Shown here piece by piece: positions 1-5,789 of a stretch of 5,789 bases of DNA. Each line of letters opens with the position of its first letter. Position 1 is the first letter of the stretch. Both the position numbers and the translations under genes were made by a program. The DNA is from Sulfurimonas sp. (GTDB lineage Bacteria; Campylobacterota; Campylobacteria; Campylobacterales; Sulfurimonadaceae): positions 1 through 5,789 of the forward strand of contig JAMOSE010000174.1 in assembly GCA_027063215.1 (NCBI GenBank), in the 5' to 3' direction. A model generated the notes under the pieces. It searched no databases. It was not told where the DNA came from and saw only the letters and a list, made by a program, of their open reading frames with translations.

Positions 1-896
1 TTAAACAGGTGGCAGAAGCAAAGGGTATAGGTTTTATTGATTTGCGTTTGGCATTGATGGATCCTACAGATCTAAAAGGGATACCGTTTTATGACAAAGA
101 GAGTCATAGCGCACTCTGGGCACCGCCGGCATTTTTGCCACAAGATGGGGAGGGAATTTTATTTTTGGATGAGCTTAACGCTGCAGCACCGGCTGTACAG
201 TCATCAGCATATCAGTTGATACTAGATAGATCTATTGGTGAATATCTTTTACCTGATGGCTGGGCAATAGTTGCAGCTGGAAACAGAGAAGGTGACAGAG
301 GTGTAACCTACCGAATGCCTGCTCCTCTTGCAAATAGATTTGTGCACTTTGAGCTTGAAGTCAGTGTAGAAGATTGGCGGGAGTGGGCTTATAAAAATGC
401 TATTGACAGTCGTATTATTGCTTATATATCGTATAAAAATGAACACCTTTTTTGTTTTGATCCAACGAGTGGAGCGAAGAGTTTTGCAACACCGAGATCA
501 TGGGAATATGTGCATAATATTTTAGAGGCAGATGTAAACAAAACATTGCTTTTGGATATTTTAAGCGGTGCTATTGGCAAAGAGGTAGCGGTAGGATTTC
601 TTTCGTTTGTAAAAGTAATGGATCGACTGCCTGATATTGATGCTGTTTTATCTGCTGATTTGCAGGAGTATCCTCATGATGTTGATGTTTTATATGCACT
701 CTCTTCAGGAGTTGTCAGTAGATATTTACAAAATCCCTCAGATGAGGTTTTGGAAAATATCTTATTGTATACACTTGAATTAAAAGCAGAATTTGCTGTG
801 CTGATTGTTCAAGATCTCCAGAGAAACGGTGTAAAAATGGAGCATTTACACGCGTTTAAAAGATGGGTTGAAAAATTTGCATATCTTTTGGCATAG
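1..896 (+). CDS. MoxR-type AAA+ ATPase, 3' part (5' end outside window)
   Basis: This is the C-terminal part of a MoxR-family AAA+ ATPase, a cytoplasmic ATP-driven remodelling or chaperone protein that usually works with a VWA-domain partner. The frame is open to the left edge, so the GTG at position 9 is an internal valine codon and not the start. The P-loop (Walker A) and perhaps 40-60 residues lie upstream. Counting from that GTG, I see the MoxR stretch DPTDLKGIP (18-26), Walker B GILFLDEL (49-56, D54 and E55), sensor 1 AAGN (89-92) and the arginine-finger segment PLANRF (106-111, R110). A helical lid with an ATPRSWE stretch follows, which is typical of MoxR proteins. The gene ends with TAG, 3 nt before the next gene, whose product is a VWA-like protein; the two are almost certainly co-transcribed and cooperate. 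The family call is firm. The client is unknown. Confidence 0.92.
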   Translation, partial: KQVAEAKGIGFIDLRLALMDPTDLKGIPFYDKESHSALWAPPAFLPQDGEGILFLDELNAAAPAVQSSAYQLILDRSIGEYLLPDGWAIVAAGNREGDRGVTYRMPAPLANRFVHFELEVSVEDWREWAYKNAIDSRIIAYISYKNEHLFCFDPTSGAKSFATPRSWEYVHNILEADVNKTLLLDILSGAIGKEVAVGFLSFVKVMDRLPDIDAVLSADLQEYPHDVDVLYALSSGVVSRYLQNPSDEVLENILLYTLELKAEFAVLIVQDLQRNGVKMEHLHAFKRWVEKFAYLLA

Positions 897-899
897 ACA

Positions 900-2024
900 G
901 TGAAAACAGCAGAAAAGCTCTCACAGGCAAAAGCAAAACTTCTCGTTGATTATCCTTATTTTGGGACATTGGCTTCAAAACTTGAACTTGTAATCAATGA
1001 TGATTTGGAGAGTTTTAGGAGTAATGGGCTAAAGTTAGAGTATAGAGAGGAGTATCTTAATGCCTTGGACCTGAGTGAGATAGCATTTATTTTGGCAAAT
1101 GGTGCTATGCATTCGGTACTTGCACATGATATACGTAAAAAAAATCGCAGCGGATGGCTGTGGCAGATGGCAACCGATATTGCCATCAATGATATGCTCT
1201 TGCAAAATGGACTTGATATGCCTTATGGGGCACAGTATCGTGAACGTTTTAGCGGTATGTATGCCGAAGAGATATATGCTGCGCTCAAAGAGGATATTTT
1301 ACGGGATGATGAAGATCTGGAGTATGAAGCAGATGAGGAAGATGATGTACAAAACAGGGATCAAGAATCAAAGTCAAGCCAAGAGGTACTAGAGGAGGAG
1401 ATACTTTGTGAAATACTTTTGGCAGAGGAGGCGATTTCACTTTTAGCCTCTACAATGCAAAATGGTGAAGCACCTGCGTCTATTGAGCGTTTTTTTGATC
1501 TGAATTTTTCTTCAAAAATGAATTGGCGAGAGCTATTGCGTGAAGCAATTGACAGATATTTTCGTGATGATTATACAATGATGCCGCCATCAAAAAAGCT
1601 TTTGTATGAGGGGATCTATCTTCCTTCTAATACTTCAGAGACTTTTAGGCTTGTTATTGCAGTTGATACATCCGGATCCATAGATGAAGAACTGTTGAGT
1701 CTCTTTTTAAGTGAAGTAAATTTTATAATGGAAGCAGCACAAAATTATGTGATTGATCTGCTTGTTTGTGATGATAAGATCCATTCGCATAGCACTTTTT
1801 ACAGTGGTGATATCTTAACATGTGATCTTAAAGGTGGAGGTGGAACAGATTTTCGTCCTGTTTTTGATTGTGTTGCAAAAGAGTTTGATGATATAAAATT
1901 ACTGCTTTATTTTACAGATCTTGAGGGTATGTTTCCAAAAGAAGAGCCAATATATGCTGTAAAATGGATTACACCAAAAGAGAGAGAAATCCCTTTTGGA
2001 GAGCTTATTGTTTTAGAAGACTAA
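900..2024 (+). CDS. VWA-like DUF2201-type protein, MoxR partner, with degenerate metallopeptidase motif
   Basis: This 374-residue soluble protein has the two-part layout of the DUF2201 family: a putative metallopeptidase-like N-terminal domain (about 1-130), an acidic linker (about 133-170, runs of D and E), a helical segment, and a C-terminal VWA-like domain (about 248-374). The VWA part has a complete MIDAS metal site: DTSGS (256-260), T316 within GGGGTDF, and D340 in YFTDLEG. In the N-terminal domain, where I recall the family having HExxH, this protein has NGAMH (67-71). H71, H76 and the downstream W88, A91, D93, N97 pattern remain, so peptidase activity is doubtful. The start is GTG at 900, because an in-frame stop lies two codons upstream and the next in-frame ATG is at residue 70, inside the domain. 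No clear ribosome-binding site is visible, which suggests translational coupling to the ATPase gene. The 3' end overlaps the convergent gene by 4 bp. The likely role is substrate or metal binding for the MoxR ATPase; the target is unknown. Confidence 0.88.
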   Translation: MKTAEKLSQAKAKLLVDYPYFGTLASKLELVINDDLESFRSNGLKLEYREEYLNALDLSEIAFILANGAMHSVLAHDIRKKNRSGWLWQMATDIAINDMLLQNGLDMPYGAQYRERFSGMYAEEIYAALKEDILRDDEDLEYEADEEDDVQNRDQESKSSQEVLEEEILCEILLAEEAISLLASTMQNGEAPASIERFFDLNFSSKMNWRELLREAIDRYFRDDYTMMPPSKKLLYEGIYLPSNTSETFRLVIAVDTSGSIDEELLSLFLSEVNFIMEAAQNYVIDLLVCDDKIHSHSTFYSGDILTCDLKGGGGTDFRPVFDCVAKEFDDIKLLLYFTDLEGMFPKEEPIYAVKWITPKEREIPFGELIVLED

Positions 2025-2035
2025 GCTTCAAAAAC
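2010..2035. repeat. Imperfect inverted repeat around the convergent stop codons
   Basis: Two 10-nt arms (2010-2019 and 2026-2035) are complementary at nine of ten positions, with a single A/A mismatch between 2015 and 2030. The 6-nt loop (2020-2025) contains CTAA, in which the stop codons of both converging genes overlap. A second, competing stem is possible between AGCTTA (2002-2007) and TAAGCT (2022-2027). The arms are mostly A/T and neither strand shows a U-run after the stem, so this is not a textbook intrinsic terminator. It could still act as a weak bidirectional transcription end or 3'-end stabiliser. It could also be chance in A+T-rich DNA. Confidence 0.4.
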
Positions 2036-3274
2036 AACTTGGTTTCGACCGCCGTTTTTTGCTTTATAGAGCATCATATCTGCTTCGCTGATACTCTCTT
2101 CAAGTGTATCTTCATCATTATGTACAACTGCACCGATAGAGATAGTGAATTTGATATAGTTATCTTTATCTACACAAAAAGAGTAGCTTTCAACTTCACT
2201 TCGAATTCTCTCTATAATATCTTGGGCACTGTATCTGTTGATATTTTTAAGAACTATACAAAACTCTTCTCCACCAAATCTTGCAACGATATCTCGTGGA
2301 CTTGTTGAACTTCGTAAAATATCAGCAAGGGTAACAATGACCTGATCGCCTACATCATGTCCATAGGTATCATTGATCTTTTTAAAATGATCAATATCTA
2401 TCATGGCTACTGCAAATTTTTCACCACTCTCTTTTGCATCTTCGAGATATTCACTCATGGCTTGGAAAAAATATCTTCGGTTATAAAGCCCTGTAAGATA
2501 GTCGCGATTTGCATAGTTCATAATCATTTGGATATTCTCAAGTGCTTCAATTGTATTGTTGACACGAACAGAAAATTCTTCTTTTGAAAATGGCTTTTTA
2601 ATGTAGTCATTTGCACCATGTTTTAAAAAAAGTGCTGTCACTTCATCATCATCATTTCCTGAAAGTGCAAGGATAGAGAGCTCATCTTTTGAATATGTTT
2701 TACGGATTTCATAGGTCAGTTCAAGTCCATCCATTACCGGCATATTATAATCTGTAATTACTAAAGAGATATCAGGTTTTGCCTGAAGCATACCAAGAGC
2801 TTCTTCTCCATGTGCTACAGTAATGACATTAAAGAAAAGATTTTCCAAAATATTCTGCATCTGTTTTCGAAATATCATTGCATCATCGACAACAAGTACC
2901 TTATGATTTGCATTTTTCTGTAAACGTTGAATAGTATGAATAATGTAGTCTATATCTCCGTTTCCACCTTTATTTACATAATCAATTATATTTTTCTTGA
3001 GCATTTGTGCACGGAATTTTTTATCTATATTTGCACTCAATACAATAACCCGCTGTTTTTTTGCCAATACATAATCAACTATCTCTCCATCAGGAGCATC
3101 TGGAAGATTAATATCAAGAAGTGTGATAAAATATTTGTAACGTCTTAAAAATAGTTTTGCTTCATTTAATGAATAGGCTACATCTACTTCCATTTCTAAG
3201 GCACTTTGAATCTTCTTTGCGATTAGTTTTGCTAAGGTTTTATTATCTTCTACGATTAGTATTTTATCACTCAT
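2021..3274 (-). CDS. PleD-like response regulator diguanylate cyclase (REC-REC-GGDEF)
   Basis: This 417-residue cytoplasmic protein should make cyclic di-GMP from two GTP under phosphorelay control. REC1 (about 3-118) has the acidic pair E9/D10, phosphoacceptor D54, S80 and K102. REC2 (about 124-243) has D130/D131, phosphoacceptor D175 in TDYNMPVMDG, S205 and the K227-P228 pair. Both receivers therefore look competent. The GGDEF domain (about 255-417) has DYLTGLYNRR (258-267), metal ligand D293, N301 and D310 for guanine binding, and the active-site GGEEF (334-338). The RxxD inhibitory site is incomplete: S325 stands where arginine is expected, although D328 is kept. The ATG start is supported by a GGAG ribosome-binding site 8 nt upstream (3283-3286). 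The layout matches PleD of Caulobacter and the bile-resistance regulator CbrR of Campylobacter jejuni; orthology to CbrR is possible but not shown. No histidine kinase is adjacent in the window, so its kinase is unknown. Confidence 0.94.
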   Translation of the reverse strand: MSDKILIVEDNKTLAKLIAKKIQSALEMEVDVAYSLNEAKLFLRRYKYFITLLDINLPDAPDGEIVDYVLAKKQRVIVLSANIDKKFRAQMLKKNIIDYVNKGGNGDIDYIIHTIQRLQKNANHKVLVVDDAMIFRKQMQNILENLFFNVITVAHGEEALGMLQAKPDISLVITDYNMPVMDGLELTYEIRKTYSKDELSILALSGNDDDEVTALFLKHGANDYIKKPFSKEEFSVRVNNTIEALENIQMIMNYANRDYLTGLYNRRYFFQAMSEYLEDAKESGEKFAVAMIDIDHFKKINDTYGHDVGDQVIVTLADILRSSTSPRDIVARFGGEEFCIVLKNINRYSAQDIIERIRSEVESYSFCVDKDNYIKFTISIGAVVHNDEDTLEESISEADMMLYKAKNGGRNQVVFEA

Positions 3275-3281
3275 TAAATTG

Positions 3282-3316
3282 TCTCCAAAAAATAGTTCTC
3301 TTTATTTAAAAGTATA
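3282..3316 (-). promoter_or_regulatory. Candidate promoter and ribosome-binding site of the diguanylate cyclase gene
   Basis: On the minus strand a TATACT box (3316 to 3311) would place the transcript start near 3304, about 30 nt before the ATG. TGGAGA (3287 to 3282) is a good Shine-Dalgarno sequence. A second box, TATAAT (3338 to 3333), lies further upstream. No -35 hexamer is recognisable at the usual distance, which is common for sigma-70 promoters in Campylobacterota. The ribosome-binding site is firm; the choice of -10 box is a guess. Confidence 0.45.
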
Positions 3317-3334
3317 GCTTTATTAATCTAAAAT

Positions 3335-3349
3335 TATAGTAAGAAGAGG
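3335..3349 (+). promoter_or_regulatory. Candidate -10 box and ribosome-binding site of the helicase gene
   Basis: TATAGT (3335-3340) is a plausible -10 box with no visible -35. It is followed closely by AGAGG (3345-3349), a ribosome-binding site 12 nt before the ATG at 3362, slightly far. If this -10 box is used, the transcript would start around 3347 and would lose part of the ribosome-binding site, so the real promoter may be further upstream, for example in the A/T-rich stretch 3301-3325. The box overlaps the minus-strand TATAAT, so the divergent promoters may compete. Confidence 0.3.
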
Positions 3350-3361
3350 TACTATCCGTTT

Positions 3362-4630
3362 ATGAATCATATGGATGTAACTTTAAAGAAATTACAAGAA
3401 GGGCAAAATGTTTTTTTAACAGGGGGTGCCGGTGTTGGAAAAACAACGACAACACGGGCTATAATAGAAGCGTATGAGGCAGATGCAAAAAAAGTTGCCA
3501 AATTGGCATCAACAGGTATGGCTGCAACGCTTATCGGAGGTCAGACTCTGCACAGTTTTTTCGATTTTGGAATTGCTGCTGATATGAATGCATTGGAAAA
3601 AAGTGCAAAGTTGGAGCCTAAAAAAAAGATAAAAAAGCTGATAGCCTCTATGGATCTTATTGTTATTGATGAAGTTTCTATGATAAGTGATACACTTTTT
3701 GAGATGATAGCATTTCGTTTAGAGCAATCTGGATTTAGCGGATCCCTTTTGCTTGTCGGTGATTTTTTACAATTACCTCCTGTTGTAAAGGGGAAGCAAG
3801 AGGTCTCTTATGCTTTTGAATCTGTTGCATGGAAGATGTTTGATTTTGAGATTGTAGAGTTAACCTATGTCTATCGTACAGATGATACAGATTTTATAGA
3901 GCTTTTAAACCATGTTCGTTTTGGAATGATAGATGAAAATGTCCATCATCAACTCAATAGTTTTATAAAACCACTTCCGCATGATTTTATAAACTATACC
4001 TTTCTTTTTGGAAAAAATATCTCTGCTATAGAACATAACCGAAGACAACTTGCCTATATAGAAAGTGAACTTTTTATCAAAGAGGCGCAAATTATTATAG
4101 GAAAAAAATCAGTTACACCAAGAGTTGTCGAGCGTTTTATGCAGGATGCCAGAATTGAAAAAGAGTTGGAGCTAAAAATCGGTGCACCTGTTCTTTTTTC
4201 CCGTAATGCATGGAACTATTTTAACGGGGAACGAGGCGTTATTGTCAACATTGATGAACGTTATCTCTATGTACAAAAAGCAGATGCAAAGATCGTTAAG
4301 CTTGAGCAGGTAGCACAAAGTAAAACAGAGTGGAGAGAAAAAAAAGAAAATGGCAGGTCTGAATTTGTTGAGGAGGAACTTTTTAGAGTTTATCAATATC
4401 CTGTTAAATTGGCTTTTGGAATTACTATTCACAAATCACAAGGTATGAGTATTGCGAATCTTATTGTTGAGACACGCGAGATCTTTGCGCCATCTCAGTT
4501 TTATGTAGCACTCTCACGTACATCAGATCCAAAAAATCTTATTCTTATTGCTCCTAATAGACAGTGGCATGAATTAGCCTATGTAAATATAAAAGCAATG
4601 GCTTTTGTAAAAGGTAAAAAGCCATGTTGA
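3362..4630 (+). CDS. PIF1-type superfamily 1B DNA helicase
   Basis: This 422-residue protein is a PIF1/RecD-like ATP-dependent helicase, expected to move 5' to 3' on single-stranded DNA and resolve structured or stalled DNA; the role here is inferred from the family. The SF1B motifs appear in order: motif I GGAGVGKTT (21-29, K27), motif Ia STGMAA (50-55) with GGQTLHSFFDFG (59-70), motif II VIDEVSM (101-107, D103 and E104), motif III GDFLQLPPV (133-141), motif IV around YVYRT (169-173, R172), an SH3-like insert in about 275-345, the motif V region GITIHKSQGMS (353-363) and motif VI YVALSRT (381-387, R386). There is no added N- or C-terminal domain, so this is a minimal bacterial form. ATG 3362 is chosen because it is the first in-frame start after a stop at 3329 and lies nearest AGAGG; ATG 3371 is the alternative. 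The last 7 bp overlap the transporter gene, indicating co-transcription. A RecD2-like reading is less likely because the usual N-terminal extension is absent. Confidence 0.92.
   Translation: MNHMDVTLKKLQEGQNVFLTGGAGVGKTTTTRAIIEAYEADAKKVAKLASTGMAATLIGGQTLHSFFDFGIAADMNALEKSAKLEPKKKIKKLIASMDLIVIDEVSMISDTLFEMIAFRLEQSGFSGSLLLVGDFLQLPPVVKGKQEVSYAFESVAWKMFDFEIVELTYVYRTDDTDFIELLNHVRFGMIDENVHHQLNSFIKPLPHDFINYTFLFGKNISAIEHNRRQLAYIESELFIKEAQIIIGKKSVTPRVVERFMQDARIEKELELKIGAPVLFSRNAWNYFNGERGVIVNIDERYLYVQKADAKIVKLEQVAQSKTEWREKKENGRSEFVEEELFRVYQYPVKLAFGITIHKSQGMSIANLIVETREIFAPSQFYVALSRTSDPKNLILIAPNRQWHELAYVNIKAMAFVKGKKPC
4609..4614 (+). promoter_or_regulatory. Ribosome-binding site of the transporter gene, inside the helicase gene
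   Basis: AAAAGG lies 9 nt before the ATG at 4624 and within the last codons of the helicase gene. It supports that ATG over the later internal ATG at residue 12, and fits coupled translation across the ATGTTGA overlap (4624-4630). Confidence 0.5.
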
Positions 4631-5508
4631 GAAAAATAGATAATGGCATACTCTTTATGCTTGGATCTGCTCTTATCTCTGCTCTTAATGGCGCGCTTAC
4701 AAAAATTCTTACGCAAGATATCAGTGCTTTGGAAGTTGTTTTTTTTAGAAATTTTATAGGGATTTTTTTAATTTTGTATGCATTAAAACATACTCCGCCA
4801 ACACTCAGTGGAGGAAAATTTCATCTACTCTTTTTAAGAGGATTTTTTGGTTTTACAGCAATGATTCTTTTTTTCTATACTATTGCCGAAATTCCTTTGG
4901 GAGAAGCAATTACACTCAATAAAACTTCACCTTTCTTTGTAACAATTTTAGCTTTTTTTCTTTTGGGAGAGCATTTGACTCTGCGTACTGCTATTGCACT
5001 TTTTATAGGTTTTAGCGGTACAGTATTGATTACAAAACCTTTTGGTTTTGCGTTCTCTTATATAGATTTTTTAGGTCTTTTGGGAGGTTTTTTTGCCGCT
5101 GCTGCCTATACAACGATCAAGAAAATTAAAGATATTTATGACTCTCGAGTAATTGTACTCTCCTTTGTTTTTATAGGAACACTTCTTCCTGCTTTCCTGT
5201 TTATAATAGCAAATTTTGTCCAGCCTATTTCAAGTTTGACCTTTTTATTTCCTCAGTTTATCGTACCCCAAAGTTTGCAGATATGGATGCTTATAATTTT
5301 TATGGCATTGATTTCTACACTATCACAATGGTTGTTGACAAAAGCATATAGTTCTAAAAACCTTAGTATTATAGGAGTGATTAGTTATACAAATATTCCT
5401 TTTGCTATAGGATTTGGTTTTCTTTTGGGCGATGATTTTCCTGATACTTTGACATTTACAGGTATAGCCTTAATAGTTCTAGGTGGTATCTTAGTTAGTA
5501 AAAAATAG
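4624..5508 (+). CDS. EamA/DMT-family inner-membrane transporter
   Basis: This 294-residue protein is very hydrophobic, with about ten predicted membrane helices (roughly 8-30, 35-53, 68-87, 91-113, 120-138, 145-164, 176-198, 219-237, 246-268 and 275-292). It falls into two tandem EamA halves (about 8-138 and 148-292), which is the standard length and layout of the drug/metabolite transporter superfamily. Family-like features include FFRNFIG (40-46), RGFFGFTAM (72-80) and the first-half segment ending LLGEHLTLRT (113-122), mirrored in the second half by LLGDDFPDTLTFTG (267-280). Members export amino acids, nucleotide-like metabolites or other small solutes; the substrate cannot be read from this sequence. 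The ATG overlaps the helicase stop by 7 bp. The shared operon does not suggest a shared pathway. Confidence 0.93.
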   Translation: MLRKIDNGILFMLGSALISALNGALTKILTQDISALEVVFFRNFIGIFLILYALKHTPPTLSGGKFHLLFLRGFFGFTAMILFFYTIAEIPLGEAITLNKTSPFFVTILAFFLLGEHLTLRTAIALFIGFSGTVLITKPFGFAFSYIDFLGLLGGFFAAAAYTTIKKIKDIYDSRVIVLSFVFIGTLLPAFLFIIANFVQPISSLTFLFPQFIVPQSLQIWMLIIFMALISTLSQWLLTKAYSSKNLSIIGVISYTNIPFAIGFGFLLGDDFPDTLTFTGIALIVLGGILVSKK

Positions 5509-5530
5509 TGAGCTTTTGGTGAGTTTAAGT

Positions 5531-5579
5531 TATAATATAACAAAAAACAGTTATTCTCTCCTTTAGAAATATTTGGAGA
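5531..5579 (+). promoter_or_regulatory. Promoter -10 box and 5' leader of the PAS-protein gene
   Basis: A perfect TATAAT (5531-5536) sits in A/T-rich DNA after the transporter stop, with no recognisable -35. It would start a transcript near 5543, giving a leader of about 43 nt. GGAG (5575-5578) lies 7 nt before the GTG at 5586 and fixes that start. TCTCC (5557-5561) is exactly complementary to GGAGA (5575-5579), so the leader could fold a 5-bp stem with a 13-nt loop that covers the ribosome-binding site. No convincing intrinsic terminator for the transporter gene is visible between 5509 and 5530. Confidence 0.5.
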
Positions 5580-5585
5580 TGATAA

Positions 5586-5789
5586 GTGAAAAATATGCAG
5601 GCTTGTGTCGAGTTAATACAAGAGAGTGAAGATAAGTTTCGTAAGATTGCTGAAAATTCGCTTGTTGGGATGTTTATTTACAACGATTATTTCTTATATG
5701 TTAATGATGCTTTTTGTAAAATGACGGGATATACTGCAGCAGAATTATTAAAGATGCATCCGTGGGATCTTGTTGAAGAACAAGATAAA
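5586..5789 (+). CDS. PAS-domain signalling protein, N-terminal part (3' end outside window)
   Basis: The first 68 codons of a gene that continues beyond the right edge. I translated it from GTG 5586, which has GGAG 7 nt upstream; the in-frame ATG at 5595 is a weaker alternative at 16 nt. After a short N-terminal helix (about 1-18), the sequence reads as a PAS domain of the S-box type: FRKIAENSLVGMFIY (18-32), then YVNDAFCKMTGYTAAELL (38-55), then the HPWDLV segment (58-63). There is no signal peptide or membrane helix in this part, so the domain is probably cytoplasmic. PAS domains sense small ligands, redox state or light, and usually feed a histidine kinase, GGDEF/EAL or methyl-accepting output; the output domain lies outside the window and cannot be named. 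Confidence 0.88.
   Translation, partial: MKNMQACVELIQESEDKFRKIAENSLVGMFIYNDYFLYVNDAFCKMTGYTAAELLKMHPWDLVEEQDK

Noticed and set aside
9..11. GTG at 9 as the start of the MoxR-type ATPase
   Set aside because: The frame is open upstream to the window edge and the P-loop required by the family is missing, so the true start lies outside the window.
249..446. Minus-strand open frame inside the ATPase gene, and similar open frames opposite or inside the other genes (956-1189, 1099-1392, 1964-2308, 2357-2587, 2927-3148, 3905-4090, 4172-4432)
   Set aside because: They lie entirely or mostly within well-supported genes, have low-complexity translations without domain signals, and lack convincing ribosome-binding sites.
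1137..1144. Eight-A run in the VWA gene, with a similar run at 4338-4345 in the helicase gene, as phase-variation tracts
   Set aside because: Both encode ordinary lysine-rich stretches in an A+T-rich genome; phase variation in this group usually uses G or C tracts, and both frames are intact.
4621..4630. A frameshift joining the helicase and transporter frames
   Set aside because: Both proteins are complete at full family length, so the 7-bp overlap is a normal gene junction.
5508..5528. GTGAG direct repeat (5508-5512 and 5519-5523) after the transporter stop as an operator
   Set aside because: The repeat is only five bases with one partly matching flank, too short to separate from chance.
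5579..5629. A 16-codon leader peptide starting at ATG 5579 ahead of the PAS gene
   Set aside because: The GGAG site ends directly at this ATG, leaving no spacing for initiation, and the peptide has no recognisable feature.

Overview
The window looks like a compact stretch of chromosome from a Campylobacterota-type bacterium (former Epsilonproteobacteria, for example a Sulfurimonas- or Sulfuricurvum-like genus). The basis is the strongly A+T-rich sequence, the very tight gene packing, -10 boxes without recognisable -35 boxes, and a REC-REC-GGDEF regulator of the type known in that group. This placement is an inference from style; there is no rRNA or other taxonomic marker here. I see no tRNA, rRNA, insertion sequence, CRISPR array or phage gene.

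Layout. (1) Positions 1-2024, plus strand: the 3' part of a MoxR-type AAA+ ATPase gene, followed after a 3-nt gap by a gene for a VWA-like protein of the DUF2201 type. This is a MoxR-plus-VWA pair, probably a chaperone or remodelling module with an unknown client. The VWA protein keeps a full MIDAS metal site, but the zincin HExxH motif expected in its N-terminal domain is degenerate. (2) Positions 2021-3274, minus strand: a PleD-like response regulator and diguanylate cyclase (REC-REC-GGDEF). It converges on the VWA gene with a 4-bp overlap, and the overlapping stops lie in the loop of an imperfect inverted repeat. (3) Positions 3275-3361: a short divergent promoter region. (4) Positions 3362-5508, plus strand: a PIF1-type helicase gene and an EamA/DMT-family transporter gene that overlap by 7 bp, so probably one transcript. 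(5) Positions 5509-5585: an intergenic region with a TATAAT box and a GGAG ribosome-binding site. (6) Positions 5586-5789: the start of a PAS-domain signalling protein that runs off the window.

How the genes work together. The MoxR/VWA pair is clearly one functional unit. The helicase and transporter share an operon but have no obvious common pathway. The diguanylate cyclase and the PAS protein are both signalling proteins, but they belong to separate transcription units. No stretch over 300 bases lacks a gene. I found no clearly new system. The best candidate for follow-up is the MoxR/VWA pair with its apparently inactivated peptidase motif.
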